DNA from: Pseudomonas viridiflava
GTDB lineage: Bacteria > Pseudomonadota > Gammaproteobacteria > Pseudomonadales > Pseudomonadaceae
Reading direction: 5' to 3'
Assembly: GCA_900596015.1 (NCBI GenBank)
Contig: UVIF01000023.1
Coordinates: 248,001-312,000, forward strand
DNA length: 64,000 bases
The position numbers and the translations under genes are program-made. The notes below the pieces were generated by a model. That model had not been told where the DNA came from and did no database searches. It saw only the letters and a program-made list of their open reading frames with translations. How positions within the stretch are numbered: position 1 is the stretch's first letter; each line of letters opens with the position of its first letter. Positions 44,895 to 54,305 of the stretch are shown here, piece after piece.

Positions 44895-46256
44895 TCAACC
44901 GATTGGCAACTGTCCGGTGACGATGGCAGTCACCAGGAAGATCGCGAACATCGGCAGCGACCACTTGAAGAACTCCTTCTGGTATTCGCCGAAGGTCATT
45001 TCGGTGCGGTTCATCAGCAGGAACAGCCAGGCCACCGTAGGGCTGGCGTAGCGCAGCGCCTGGCCCATGAACGAGGCAACGCCGATTTCGGTGGGGGTGA
45101 TGCCGAAGCTGTAGGCAATGGGCGCGACCACCGGCAGGATACCGAAGTAATAAGCGTCCACCGGCAACGCATAGCAGGCCAGCGCGCCAAGGAACGCAAA
45201 GATCAGCGCCGTGTGGCTGCCCATCGACTCGGGAATCAGGCTGGCCATGTGCTCGGCGACCGCACCCGCCATCCCGCTGCCATTGAAGATCCCCAGAAAG
45301 CACCCTGCCGCCAGAATGATCGAGGCCACCGCCACCGCATCGCCGCCATTGGCAGTGATCCGCTCACGCTGTTCCACAGCGGTGTAGTTGACGGTCAGCG
45401 CCAGCGCCGTGCCCAGCATGAACACCACCGCGCCACTGGCCCAGCCGGCGATCAGGATCACCAGCATGCCCACCGTCAGCGCCAGGTTGAAGAGAAACAG
45501 CTTGGGCCGCTTGAGTTCCTTGTCGTGGTCCTCGATGACCGTGACCATCTCGGCAATCTGTTGCGGGGTAACGATGACCTTCTCGCCGGCGACAAAGCCC
45601 AGGCGCTTGCGCTCCTTGATGCCCATCAGGTACGCCATGCCGAACACATAGATGAACGACACCCCGAGAATCGGCAGGATCGCCACGAACAGCGTGTTCA
45701 CCTCAAGGTTGAGCACCGCGGCAGCACGCGCCAGCGGCCCACCCCACGGCAGGCAGTTGCCCAGCCCGCAAGGCAGGATGATCAGCATGGCCAGGTTGGA
45801 CAGTTTCATGCCCATCTGTTTGTACAACGGCAGAAAGGCGGTGGTGATGATCAGGATGGTGGTGGTGCCGTCGCCATCCAGGGTCACCACCGAGGAGGTG
45901 AACGCGGTTACCAGAATGATCTTCAGCGGGTCGCCGTTGGCCTTGCGGATCAGGTAAGTGCACAACGGATCGAACAGCCCCACGTTCATCATCAGGCTGA
46001 AGTACAGCACCGCGAACAGAATCATCACTGTGGGGTTCACGGTCCCCAGGGAGATCTTGCCGTCCTCTCCCTGGGAATAGAACAGGCCTTCCTTGATCCA
46101 CTTTATGATCATGTCCAGCGGCACGCCGCTGAGCAGGCAGACCAGCACGCCGACCGCCAGCGACACGACGATCAGGCCGGTAAAGGGCGAAAGTTTTTGC
46201 TTGATCACCAACAGCAGGAACGAGGTGATCAACGTATAGCCCAGAATGGTCAGCAT
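44895..46256 (-). CDS. CitMHS family citrate/tricarboxylate:H+ symporter
   Basis: This is a membrane transporter with about twelve helices, 453 aa, of the CitMHS family that imports metal-citrate complexes or related carboxylates. Family strings are MMNVGLFDPLCTYLIRKANGDPLKI, VVTLDGDGTTTILIIT and LPVDAYYFGILPVVAPIA. It is the last gene of a three-gene unit with an RraA-like aldolase and a dehydrogenase under a sigma-54 promoter. The cargo is therefore more likely an unusual hydroxy-tricarboxylate than citrate itself, which is inference from context. Confidence 0.93.
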   Translation of the reverse strand: MLTILGYTLITSFLLLVIKQKLSPFTGLIVVSLAVGVLVCLLSGVPLDMIIKWIKEGLFYSQGEDGKISLGTVNPTVMILFAVLYFSLMMNVGLFDPLCTYLIRKANGDPLKIILVTAFTSSVVTLDGDGTTTILIITTAFLPLYKQMGMKLSNLAMLIILPCGLGNCLPWGGPLARAAAVLNLEVNTLFVAILPILGVSFIYVFGMAYLMGIKERKRLGFVAGEKVIVTPQQIAEMVTVIEDHDKELKRPKLFLFNLALTVGMLVILIAGWASGAVVFMLGTALALTVNYTAVEQRERITANGGDAVAVASIILAAGCFLGIFNGSGMAGAVAEHMASLIPESMGSHTALIFAFLGALACYALPVDAYYFGILPVVAPIAYSFGITPTEIGVASFMGQALRYASPTVAWLFLLMNRTEMTFGEYQKEFFKWSLPMFAIFLVTAIVTGQLPIG

Positions 46257-46340
46257 CCGAACGTCTCCACATATTATTTTTATCGAGAGAGGCAGCGTCT
46301 GTTGCGCAGGCTCGGTCTTGGCTACCGAGCCTGCAGGGCC

Positions 46341-47045
46341 CTACTGGCCCTGCAACAGCTTGGTGACCCAATCAGGGGCCAGCTCAGGCAGTGGCTCGCC
46401 GTTGTCGCGGCAGCGGACGTACTGCTCGATCACCTCGCGACGCTGTTCTTCATAGATGCTTTTCTTTTCCGACGCTTCCAGCACTTCCAGCAGCCGCGCG
46501 CGCGGTACCACGGTGACACCGTCGTAGTCACCGAACACCAGGTCACCCGCGGCCACCTCCACACCGGCACAGGTAACGGTGGTGTTGATCTTGCCTGGCC
46601 CCTGCTTGCCGGGGCTGCGCTGCATGAAACCCTTGGCATATACGGGAATGTCGAGTTCGGCCAGCGGCAGCTTGTCACGCACGCAACCATCGATGACCAG
46701 CCCGGCCAGGCCAACGGCCTGCGCCGCCCCCGCCATCAGGTCACCGATGTACGCGCGCCCCGGATAGCCCTTGCCGGCGACCACCAGGACATAGCCCGGC
46801 TGCCCCTGGTACACCGCCACGTGAATCGGAAAGTTGTCGCCATCTTCGGTGTCGACGGTGTAGGCGGTGCCGAGCATGATCTTGCGGTCGTCCAGCGGCA
46901 TCAGATCGGCGTCCATGGCGCCGTTGCGGGCAATGCCGAGCTTGGCCATGCCATCGCACAGCTGTGCGGGGCTGAGCTTGCGAAATCGGTCGAGCAGGTC
47001 CTGGGGAATCAGCTCGGGCAGGGGCAGGTAGTGTTCGGTATTCAT
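46341..47045 (-). CDS. RraA-like protein, probable 4-hydroxy-4-methyl-2-oxoglutarate/oxaloacetate-type aldolase
   Basis: This 234-aa protein has the RraA/HMG-aldolase fold. GDLMAGAAQAVGLAGLVIDGCVRD holds the metal and substrate site (the G-x-D/R and the D-R/K pattern), followed by VYAKGFMQRSPGK and VFGDYDGVTVVPR. In aromatic catabolism such class II aldolases cleave 4-carboxy-4-hydroxy-2-oxoadipate or HMG to pyruvate. It is longer than the RNase E regulator RraA and sits in a catabolic operon, so an aldolase is favoured. GAGGAA lies upstream of the ATG at 47045. Confidence 0.85.
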   Translation of the reverse strand: MNTEHYLPLPELIPQDLLDRFRKLSPAQLCDGMAKLGIARNGAMDADLMPLDDRKIMLGTAYTVDTEDGDNFPIHVAVYQGQPGYVLVVAGKGYPGRAYIGDLMAGAAQAVGLAGLVIDGCVRDKLPLAELDIPVYAKGFMQRSPGKQGPGKINTTVTCAGVEVAAGDLVFGDYDGVTVVPRARLLEVLEASEKKSIYEEQRREVIEQYVRCRDNGEPLPELAPDWVTKLLQGQ

Positions 47046-47055
47046 GGCGTCTTCC

Positions 47056-47937
47056 TCAGGAATGTTTGACCAGCTGGCGAATGGCGTCGCGGTAATCGAG
47101 ATCGCTGCCATTGGCGCCCAGCAGGGTTTGCCAGTCGGTGGCGGCGAGCTTTTCCAGCTGCTGGTGGCTGGCCCTGGACATGGTGGCGTCGACCCCGGCG
47201 TCTTCGAGGGTGGTGACCACGTCGTCCATCTCGGCGCTGCGCCGTTTGGCGTGGATCAGCGTGCGCGCAGTGAAGGTGTTGGCGAGCTGCTCGACGGTCT
47301 TGCCGTTGAGCGATTCACCGAGGGAATCGACCAGCGTGTCGAGCACACCAAACTTCTCCCCTGCCTGGAAGGCTTCGAGCAGTAGTTGCGGCAGGCCTTT
47401 CATCACCACGCTTTTGAGCATCTTGATCGCCGAAGCGGCGCCGGCCTCGGCGTCCAGCACGGTCAGTTGCATGCCATAGGGGGTGAACGCGTCGGCGAAC
47501 GCACGGGCACCGTCGCCGGCCAGCAGCATCGGTACGCGATGATTGTTGCCAGGCACCGTGCCCATCACCGCAGCGTCGCAGAAGCCCACGCCGGGGGCCC
47601 TGGGCAGCGCGGCGATGGCTTGCTTGACGGTGGGCGCGGCCGAGTTCATGTCGACATAGGTCTGCCCGGCCACCAGCAGCGGCAGCACGCGCTCGGCCAC
47701 GGCCAGTGCGCTGCTGGCACTGGTCAGGCAGGCCACGAAACGGGCGCCCTGGCAGGCGCTTTCCAGCGAATCGAAGAGTGTGACCTGAGTGTGCTCGGCG
47801 CGCTGGCGGATCGTCGCGCCGCGCTGAGGGTCGTCTGCCTGGGCATCGAAGGCGCCGATCCGCAGATCGCCCTGGGTACGCAAGCCGGTGGCAAGGTGGT
47901 AGGCGGCTTCGCCAAACCCGATGAAGAGCAGTTCCAT
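47056..47937 (-). CDS. NAD(P)-dependent dehydrogenase, beta-hydroxyacid/6PGDH-like with DUF1932 C-terminus
   Basis: This 293-aa oxidoreductase starts with a Rossmann fold (LLFIGFGEAAYHLATGL). It has the beta-hydroxyacid dehydrogenase strings YVDMNSAAPTVKQAI and GFCDAAVMGTVPG, and the catalytic-Lys region AASAIKMLKSVVMKGLPQL. The C-terminal part fits the DUF1932 helical domain. The ATG at 47937 has AGGGAA 8 bases upstream and an upstream extension is rejected. It is the first gene after a sigma-54 promoter and probably oxidises a hydroxy acid before or after the RraA-like aldolase step. Confidence 0.88.
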   Translation of the reverse strand: MELLFIGFGEAAYHLATGLRTQGDLRIGAFDAQADDPQRGATIRQRAEHTQVTLFDSLESACQGARFVACLTSASSALAVAERVLPLLVAGQTYVDMNSAAPTVKQAIAALPRAPGVGFCDAAVMGTVPGNNHRVPMLLAGDGARAFADAFTPYGMQLTVLDAEAGAASAIKMLKSVVMKGLPQLLLEAFQAGEKFGVLDTLVDSLGESLNGKTVEQLANTFTARTLIHAKRRSAEMDDVVTTLEDAGVDATMSRASHQQLEKLAATDWQTLLGANGSDLDYRDAIRQLVKHS

Positions 47938-47977
47938 CAGCGTGTTCCCTATTTCTATTGTTATTGGTAGGAGTGGA

Positions 47978-47992
47978 GCAAAGCCTGTGCCA
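47978..47992 (-). promoter_or_regulatory. Sigma-54 (RpoN) -24/-12 promoter
   Basis: On the minus strand TGGCAC (47992-47987) and TTGC (47981-47978) are separated by AGGCT, an exact match to the TGGCAC-N5-TTGC consensus, with the GG and GC at the right 10-bp spacing. Transcription should start near 47966, about 29 bp before the dehydrogenase ATG. The divergent gene encodes a sigma-54 activator, which makes the call strong. Confidence 0.93.
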
Positions 47993-48070
47993 ATCTGTGA
48001 CGACGGCTTTTTTACACAATGCAATCAATTACTTGGATCAAAAAGACACTAAAACTGGTCAACGATCGTC

Positions 48071-48097
48071 TTGCAATACCATTGCAGTCCATTGCAA
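48071..48097. promoter_or_regulatory. Candidate activator binding sites (TTGCAAT/ATTGCA repeats)
   Basis: TTGCAAT at 48071-48077, ATTGCA at 48081-48086 and ATTGCAA at 48091-48097 form overlapping inverted repeats. They lie about 80-105 bp upstream of the -24 element, the usual distance for enhancer sites of sigma-54 activators. Further TGCAAT copies occur near 48018 and 48120. These are the likely targets of the adjacent PrpR-like protein. Confidence 0.6.
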
Positions 48098-48170
48098 AAC
48101 CTTTCACCAGCCACTAGCGTGCAATGGACGCCTCACCCCCAACAACCGCACATCCACGAGGAGCGATTCA

Positions 48171-50114
48171 ATGCTCGGCAAACTGGCTGTCATTTCTCCT
48201 TCCACCACCCTCACTGCGGTGATGAATCAGGTGCTGGAGAAACGTGGACTGCATGTGGCCGTGGTGGAAGCCGCGCAACATCAGGCAGTACTGATGGCGC
48301 AACAGGCGATCGACGAAGGTGCCAGCGTACTGATCAGCCGTGGCAAGACCGCCAGCGTGCTGCGCGAGCACTTTCAGGTGCCTGTCGTGGAGGTGCGCCA
48401 CACGTTCTTCGACTGCATCAATGCCTATCACAAAGCCTTGGCGGTGTCGGACCGCATCGCCTTCCTGGCTACGTCCGACGGCTATGCCGCGATCCTTGAG
48501 AAAGCCAAGCCGTTCATGCCGGCGGTGACCATCTGCCCGATCGACCCGTTCGGCAGCGCGCAAAGCACCGACGCGCAACTCGACCGCCTGCAGGCGCAGG
48601 GCATCGAGGTGGCTATCGGTGGCTTGTCCCTGGAGCAGGCGGTCAAGGGCCGCGGCCTGCACTACATCATGTCCGACGCCGATGCCGACGCCGCCTTCGA
48701 TGCCATCGACGAAGCCCTGCACCTGTTGCGCATCGAGCAGGAACGACTGCACAAGCGTCTGGAGCTGCAGGGCCGCTACGAGATGATCCGGTCCATTCTC
48801 GACTGTGTCTCCGAAGGCATCTTCAGCATCGACAGCCACGGCGTGATCACCAACATGAACAGCGTCGCCACCCACTACCTGGGCAGCGTGCGCTGCGGCG
48901 ACAACGTGGCCGGCCTGCTGGCGCAGGACTACTTCGGCCGCGTGCTGGACAAGGGCGAGGCGGTGCGCGGTGCCTTGATCAACCTGGGGCGCCTGTCACT
49001 GACCCTGAGCATCGCGCCGATCACCCTCGGCGACCAGGTGATCGGCGCCGTCGCGACCCTGCAGAAGCAGACCGAAATCAAGGCCATCGAGCAGAAGATG
49101 CGCCGTCAGCTGGCGCGCCAGCACGTGGCCGAGAATACCTTCGCATCGATCATCGGCAGCAGCCCGGCACTGGCCAAGGCCAAGCGCCTGGCGCAGACCT
49201 TCGCTGCGGTGGACAGTACGGTGATGATCGAAGGCGAAACCGGTACCGGCAAGGAGTTGTTCGCCCAGAGTATCCACAACGCCTCGAAGCGGCGCCATGG
49301 CCCGTTCGTGGCGATCAACTGCGCCGCCTTCGCCCCCGGCGTGCTGGAGAGCGAACTGTTCGGCTACGTGAAGGGGGCGTTCACCGGTGCCTTGACCGAG
49401 GGCAAGGCCGGCGTGTTCGAGCTGGCCCACACCGGGACGATCTTTCTCGACGAGATCAGCGAAACCTCGGCGGAAATCCAGCTCAAGCTGCTGCGCACGC
49501 TGCAGGAGCGCAAGGTGGTGCGTATCGGCGACGACAAGGTCACGCCAGTGGACATTCGCATCATCACGGCCAGCAACAAACGCTTGCCGCAGTTGGTGGC
49601 GCAGGGGCTGTTCCGTGAGGATTTCTTCTACCGCATCTGCGTACTCAAGCTGCAACTGCCTGCCCTGCGCGAACGGCGCCAGGACATTCCCGAACTGGTC
49701 AGCCATCTGCTGGCAACTTTCGGCATGCCAGCCGCCGCCCCTGGAGCAGCCCTGCTGGCGCGGCTGAGCAACCATGAATGGCCAGGCAACATTCGCCAGC
49801 TGGGTAATATCGTCGAGCGCCTGGCCGTCATGGGCCAGGGCCGCGAGATGAGCGGAGCGTGGCTGGAGGAAGCGCTGGAAGACCTGCCCTCGCCCGCCCA
49901 GCCCCTACCTCAAGTGCCGCCAGCGCTGAACCGCAGCGAGCGGCAGGTCCTGCTCGAGGCATTGCACAGCGTGCGGGGCAACCGCGAACAGGCCGCCCGC
50001 TTGTTGCAGATCAGTACCACGACGCTGTGGCGGCGCATGAAGAAGTACCAGGACGTGGACCCGGATGCATTCGCGGGGACCCGTCTGTGCGGGTCGCAGC
50101 AGGCATCTACCTGA
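48171..50114 (+). CDS. Sigma-54-dependent transcriptional activator, PrpR-like
   Basis: This 647-aa activator has a PrpR_N-type sensor (about residues 1-200), a PAS-like segment (about 205-300, SILDCVSEGIFSIDSHGVIT) and an AAA+ domain. The AAA+ domain shows Walker A GETGTGKELFAQ, the sigma-54 contact loop ESELFGYVKGAFTGA and Walker B GTIFLDEIS. The C-terminal Fis-type helix-turn-helix is NREQAARLLQISTTTLWRRMKK. GAGGAG precedes the ATG. It is divergent from the dehydrogenase/aldolase/CitMHS operon and must drive that sigma-54 promoter in response to a small organic acid or acyl compound. Confidence 0.95.
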   Translation: MLGKLAVISPSTTLTAVMNQVLEKRGLHVAVVEAAQHQAVLMAQQAIDEGASVLISRGKTASVLREHFQVPVVEVRHTFFDCINAYHKALAVSDRIAFLATSDGYAAILEKAKPFMPAVTICPIDPFGSAQSTDAQLDRLQAQGIEVAIGGLSLEQAVKGRGLHYIMSDADADAAFDAIDEALHLLRIEQERLHKRLELQGRYEMIRSILDCVSEGIFSIDSHGVITNMNSVATHYLGSVRCGDNVAGLLAQDYFGRVLDKGEAVRGALINLGRLSLTLSIAPITLGDQVIGAVATLQKQTEIKAIEQKMRRQLARQHVAENTFASIIGSSPALAKAKRLAQTFAAVDSTVMIEGETGTGKELFAQSIHNASKRRHGPFVAINCAAFAPGVLESELFGYVKGAFTGALTEGKAGVFELAHTGTIFLDEISETSAEIQLKLLRTLQERKVVRIGDDKVTPVDIRIITASNKRLPQLVAQGLFREDFFYRICVLKLQLPALRERRQDIPELVSHLLATFGMPAAAPGAALLARLSNHEWPGNIRQLGNIVERLAVMGQGREMSGAWLEEALEDLPSPAQPLPQVPPALNRSERQVLLEALHSVRGNREQAARLLQISTTTLWRRMKKYQDVDPDAFAGTRLCGSQQAST

Positions 50115-50139
50115 CGCCAGGATCCGGCGCCGGAAAAGC

Positions 50140-50694
50140 TCAGGAGTAGGCTTGGGAAACCTGCCCCACCGGCTGTTTGTGGCGCAGCGTCTGCTGTCGC
50201 GCCAGCTGCGCCTGGACCGCGGCGACCGCCTCCAGCACGCGGTGCGTCCAGCTCTGGTCATCCGGGCGCACCACGACCACGCGAAAACCATGCTCGTGGC
50301 CTTCGCTCTGCACGCCCTCGGAGTCATCGACGTGCAGGTCGATGTCGAAGGCCGGCGGAAACTTCGACGGCGAGAGGCTCATGCCATGGCTGGCCAGGGC
50401 GCGGCTATGGACTTCGCTGTTGACCACGCCGTCCACGCGGATACCGTGCAGCAGCAGCCAGCGCTTGATATAGGCCGGTGTGCGCCCCGACGAGGTGTAC
50501 ACCCAGATGCTGCAACCCTGACGACGCAGTTCCCGCGTCAGCGAGCGGGTACCGATGCGCAGCGGCTCGCCCAGCCAGCGATGCACGAAGCCCGGCAGCC
50601 AGTTCTGTTCGGCTTCGCTGTGATGGGGCAGGCAGGCCAGGGTGTCGTCGATGTCGAATGAGATACGCACGCGCGGACGGTTGAACGGATTCAT
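50140..50694 (-). CDS. HAD-superfamily hydrolase
   Basis: This is a 184-aa protein with the HAD motif I RVRISFDIDDTLACL (nucleophile DxD-type DID), motif II around WVYTSSGRTPAYI and a late motif in FDIDLHVDDSEG. The start is uncertain. The ATG at 50694 begins just before the domain. An in-frame ATG at 50790 overlaps the Fic-like gene's stop (ATGA) and has AGGGG upstream, but the extra 32 residues use codons unlike the rest. It follows pstSCAB and the Fic-like gene on the same strand, which hints at a role in phosphate stress, though nothing proves it. Confidence 0.8.
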   Translation of the reverse strand: MNPFNRPRVRISFDIDDTLACLPHHSEAEQNWLPGFVHRWLGEPLRIGTRSLTRELRRQGCSIWVYTSSGRTPAYIKRWLLLHGIRVDGVVNSEVHSRALASHGMSLSPSKFPPAFDIDLHVDDSEGVQSEGHEHGFRVVVVRPDDQSWTHRVLEAVAAVQAQLARQQTLRHKQPVGQVSQAYS

Positions 50695-50786
50695 CGGAGT
50701 AAGACCTGTGATCGCTTGCCACATCGTTTTGGGCCACGGTTGAATTGAAGCGCTGTGCTCGCATCGGTCAGCGCGCTGTGTCTGGT

Positions 50787-51488
50787 TCATCGACCCCTGC
50801 CCTCGTGCAACGCCAACTGTTTGTGGCTGAGGAAGAATTTCTTCGGGTCCGGTGCCTGCTCTTCGAGAAAGGCGGCGTATTTCTTCTTGATCTTGGGCAA
50901 TTCGTAGAGCGCCTTGACGCCATGCTTGGCGGAGTTGCGGATCACCGACGAAGGGTTGAAATAACCCTGCGCATTATCCAACGACAGCACGAAAGGCGGT
51001 AGCCCGGCGCGGATCAGCAGATAGCTGACGATCAGCGAACCGGTGCGGTTGTTGCCTTCGATGAACAACTGCGGTTTGCTGAGGATGCGTACATAGACGC
51101 CGGCGGCGCGCTTCCACACCGACTCGCTGCGGTACGTGCAGTACCAGTTGTACAGATCCTTGATGCCACCTTCGGTGTTGTTGAAGAAATGCTCTTCGGT
51201 GGCGGCCAGGTGCTGAGCAAACTCCACACGCCGCGCCGGGTCACGCCCGCACAGCACCGTGGCATTGATTTCCAGCATCAGGTTGACCTGTTGCAGGTCG
51301 AACAGGTCAACCCCTGCTGCCACGTATTCGTCGACCAGGGCATAGCCGGCCAGGACGTTTTCCACGACCTCGTCCGTCAAGGGATCACGCTGCTCGGTGA
51401 AGTGCTCGCTGAGCTCGGCAAAGCGGCCCTGCACTTCGCGCAGGGCTCCTTCGATGGCGGGCAGATCAAGACGACGCGTTGCAGACAT
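50787..51488 (-). CDS. Fic/DOC-fold protein with a degenerate active site
   Basis: Fic proteins transfer AMP or similar groups using HPFxDGNGRTGR. This 233-aa protein clearly has the fold region, but the loop reads PQLFIEGNNRTGS: the catalytic His is Gln, the central Gly-Arg is shifted to Asn-Arg, and the final Arg is Ser. AMP transfer by the usual mechanism is therefore unlikely. The rest is well kept (FFNNTEGGIKDLYNWYCTY, LIVSYLLIRAGLPPF). The ATG at 51488 has AGGA 6 bases upstream. It lies 44 bp after pstB on the same strand and just before a HAD gene, so it probably belongs to the phosphate operon. Confidence 0.85.
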   Translation of the reverse strand: MSATRRLDLPAIEGALREVQGRFAELSEHFTEQRDPLTDEVVENVLAGYALVDEYVAAGVDLFDLQQVNLMLEINATVLCGRDPARRVEFAQHLAATEEHFFNNTEGGIKDLYNWYCTYRSESVWKRAAGVYVRILSKPQLFIEGNNRTGSLIVSYLLIRAGLPPFVLSLDNAQGYFNPSSVIRNSAKHGVKALYELPKIKKKYAAFLEEQAPDPKKFFLSHKQLALHEGRGR

Positions 51489-51532
51489 GAATATTCCTGG
51501 AGTCGAGGGGTGAAACGGCATCCTGCCGCTGG

Positions 51533-52351
51533 CTAGCTGAACTTGCCGCTGATGTAGTCGCCAGTCATCTGTTCGCGCGGGTTCTCGAAGATCTGCGCGG
51601 TCGGGCCCATCTCCACCAGGTAACCGGTGCGCGTCCCCTGGGAAATGTCCACCGAAAAGAACGCGGTGGTGTCGGCGACGCGTATGGCCTGCTGCATGTT
51701 ATGGGTAACCAGCGCGATGGTGTAGTCCTTCTTGAGCTCCACCATCAGCTCTTCGACGCGGCGCGTGGCAATCGGATCGAGGGCCGAGCAGGGTTCGTCG
51801 AGCAGCAGCACTTCGGGCTCCGTGGCGATCGCGCGGGCAATGCACAGGCGTTGCTGCTGGCCGCCGGACAGCGACAGGCCGCTGACCTTGAGCTTGTCCT
51901 TGACCTCGTCCCACAGCGCCGCGCCCTGCAGCGCATGCTTGACCCGGTCGCCGAGGTCACCCTTGTAGCGGTTCAGACGCAGGCCGAAAGCAACGTTGTC
52001 GAAGATGCTCATGGAAAACGGGTTGGGCTGCTGGAAGACCATGCCGATGTAACGGCGCACCACCACCGGATCCACGCCCTTGCCATACACGTCCTGGCCG
52101 AGGAAATGCACGTGGCCTTCGAAACGGAAGCCCTTCACCAGGTCGTTCATGCGGTTCAGGCTGCGCAGCACGGTGCTCTTGCCGCAACCCGAGGGACCGA
52201 TGAAGCCGGTGATCTTGTTCTTCTCGATCGGTACGTGGCTGTCGCGCACGGCCATGAAGTTGCCGTAGAAGATCTTGTCGAGCTTGCAGTCCATGACCAC
52301 AGGTGCCTGGGTCGCGAACGGGACGGCTTTTTGCACGGATAGTACACTCAC
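51533..52351 (-). CDS. pstB: Phosphate ABC transporter ATP-binding protein PstB
   Basis: This is the ATPase of the high-affinity phosphate importer. It has Walker [10 protein letters not shown], the PstB-specific [18 protein letters not shown], signature [14 protein letters not shown] and Walker [19 protein letters not shown] at 52351 is taken as the start, giving 272 aa; the further upstream in-frame opening overlaps pstA. The gap after pstA is 19 bp. Confidence 0.95.
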   Translation of the reverse strand: MSVLSVQKAVPFATQAPVVMDCKLDKIFYGNFMAVRDSHVPIEKNKITGFIGPSGCGKSTVLRSLNRMNDLVKGFRFEGHVHFLGQDVYGKGVDPVVVRRYIGMVFQQPNPFSMSIFDNVAFGLRLNRYKGDLGDRVKHALQGAALWDEVKDKLKVSGLSLSGGQQQRLCIARAIATEPEVLLLDEPCSALDPIATRRVEELMVELKKDYTIALVTHNMQQAIRVADTTAFFSVDISQGTRTGYLVEMGPTAQIFENPREQMTGDYISGKFS

Positions 52352-52370
52352 AATATAGGTGCTCCCATTC

Positions 52371-53264
52371 TCAGAACTTGGGCTTGCCGAAAACACGACT
52401 GACAATGTTCACAAACAGCACGATCATCACCAACACGAGGGAGGCCGCCCAGGCGAGCTCCAACTGGTTGTCGAAGGGCATGCCGGAAAAGTTGTAGATC
52501 AGCACGGCCAGCGACGCGGTGGGGTTCATCACCGCCAGGTTGCCTTCGTGGTAGATCCAGTAGTTGCTGAACAGCGCGGTGAACAACAGCGGAGCGGTTT
52601 CACCTGCAGCCCGCGCCACGGCGAGCATGACCCCGGTGAGAATCGCCGGCATGCCGGTGGGCAGGATGATCTTCCAGATCACCTGCGAGCGCGTGCAACC
52701 CATGCCATAGGCCGCGTCCTTCATCACCTTGGGGACCATCTTCATGGACTCTTCGGCGGTCAGCACCACGATCGGCAGCATCAGCACGGCCAGGGCCACC
52801 CCGCCCGCCGGTGCGGAATAGGTGCCGGTGGTCATGACCACCAACGCATAGGCGAACACCCCGGCCAGGATCGACGGCAGGCCGGTGAGCATCTTCGCTG
52901 CGAAGCGCGCGGCGTTGGCCAGCTTGCTGTCCGGCCCCAGTTCGGCGAGGAATACCGCTGCCATGATGCCCACAGGTACCGCGATTGCCGCCGCGATGCC
53001 GACCATCACGAAGGTGCCGGCCATGGCATTGCCGAAGCCGCCGCCGGTTTCGAAACCGGTCGGTGGCAGCTCGGTGAACACTTCCAGGCTCAGGCGCGCA
53101 CCGCCGCGGGTGATCAGCATGTACAGCACCGACAGCAGGGGCACGCTGGCGATCAACGCGCCGCTCCAGACCAGCGTGGTCAATACCAGGCTGCGCAGGG
53201 CGCGGCCTTCGAACTTGCGCTGCAGGCTGGGCAGCGCAGCGGTAGGCGTACTCAGGCTTGTCAT
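52371..53264 (-). CDS. pstA: Phosphate ABC transporter permease PstA
   Basis: This is a membrane subunit of the phosphate importer, 297 aa and about six helices. Family strings are [39 protein letters not shown] and [17 protein letters not shown] (EAA loop). Its ATG overlaps the last base of the pstC stop, so the two are coupled. Confidence 0.95.
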   Translation of the reverse strand: MTSLSTPTAALPSLQRKFEGRALRSLVLTTLVWSGALIASVPLLSVLYMLITRGGARLSLEVFTELPPTGFETGGGFGNAMAGTFVMVGIAAAIAVPVGIMAAVFLAELGPDSKLANAARFAAKMLTGLPSILAGVFAYALVVMTTGTYSAPAGGVALAVLMLPIVVLTAEESMKMVPKVMKDAAYGMGCTRSQVIWKIILPTGMPAILTGVMLAVARAAGETAPLLFTALFSNYWIYHEGNLAVMNPTASLAVLIYNFSGMPFDNQLELAWAASLVLVMIVLFVNIVSRVFGKPKF

Positions 53265-54229
53265 TATTTGCTACCCCGTTGCGCGTAGACCATGAGCATG
53301 GAGCCGATGAGGTTGACGATCAGGGTGATCAGCATCAACACCAGTGCCGCGTACATCAGCACTTCGATCTCGTTGGGCCCCGCCTCCGGGAAGTTCAGTG
53401 CCAGCAACGCCGCCAGGGTGTTGGCCGGTGCGAACAGCGACAGCGAGATGTTGTTGGCGTTGCCCACCAGCATGGCCAGGGCCATGGTCTCACCCAGGGC
53501 TCGCCCGAGGCCGAGCACCAGCGAACCGAAAATGCCGGTCGCAGCCGAGGGCACCATGACCTTCAGGATCGCTTCCCAGTGCGTGGTGCCCATGCCGTAG
53601 GCCGCTTGCTTGGTTTTCATCGGCACAGCGGTCAGTGCGTCCTGGGACACGGCGGCGATGGTCGGCAGAATCATGATGGCCAGCACCAGTGCGGCCGGCA
53701 GCAGCCCGGGCCCGCTCAGTGATGTGCCGAAAAAGGGAATCCAGCTCAGTTCGGTGTGCAGCCAGGTGGTCAGCGGACGGATGGCCGGAATCACCACATA
53801 GATGCCCCACAGGCCGTAGACGACGCTTGGAATGGCCGCGAGCAGTTCGACGATGGTACGAAACACCGCTGCCAGCTTGGCAGGGAGAAAATCCTGGGTT
53901 AGGAAGATCGCCATGCTGATGCCGAAGAACCCGGCGATGATCAGGGCGATCAGGGCGCTGTACAGCGTGCCCCAGATGGCCGGGAGAATACCGTACTTGC
54001 CTTGGTTGACATCCCACACGGTGCCGAACAGCACGTCGAACCCGTGTTTTTCCATGCCGGGCAGTGCCTTGCGCCCTACTTCGAATATCAGGGCAAATAC
54101 CACGGCCAGAATCAGCACCACACCGACGCGCGCAAGCGCACGGAACGTGCGATCGACCAGAAAATCCTTCGTCGAAGGCGGCTGGCAGGCTGAGTCCGGG
54201 TTATCCGGTACAACGAAAGGGCTGTTCAT
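53264..54229 (-). CDS. pstC: Phosphate ABC transporter permease PstC
   Basis: This is the partner membrane subunit, 321 aa. ELLAAIPSVVYGLWGIYVV and YGMGTTHWEAILKVMVPSA (EAA loop) are characteristic, as is LGRALGETMALAMLVGN. It lies 76 bp after pstS in the same direction. Large N-terminal extensions seen in some Pseudomonas PstC proteins are absent. Confidence 0.95.
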   Translation of the reverse strand: MNSPFVVPDNPDSACQPPSTKDFLVDRTFRALARVGVVLILAVVFALIFEVGRKALPGMEKHGFDVLFGTVWDVNQGKYGILPAIWGTLYSALIALIIAGFFGISMAIFLTQDFLPAKLAAVFRTIVELLAAIPSVVYGLWGIYVVIPAIRPLTTWLHTELSWIPFFGTSLSGPGLLPAALVLAIMILPTIAAVSQDALTAVPMKTKQAAYGMGTTHWEAILKVMVPSAATGIFGSLVLGLGRALGETMALAMLVGNANNISLSLFAPANTLAALLALNFPEAGPNEIEVLMYAALVLMLITLIVNLIGSMLMVYAQRGSK

Positions 54230-54305
54230 TGATTAATTCCGGGGTGTGGAAGTAGACCCCGCCCGACCCGGCAGCGATGCCTGGACGGGAGAGGTCTTGC
54301 GCATG

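Noticed and set aside
45213..47069. 618-codon plus-strand frame opposite CitMHS and RraA-like genes
   Set aside because: Gln/His/Arg-rich translation with no recognisable fold; the minus strand holds clear family members with proper start signals.
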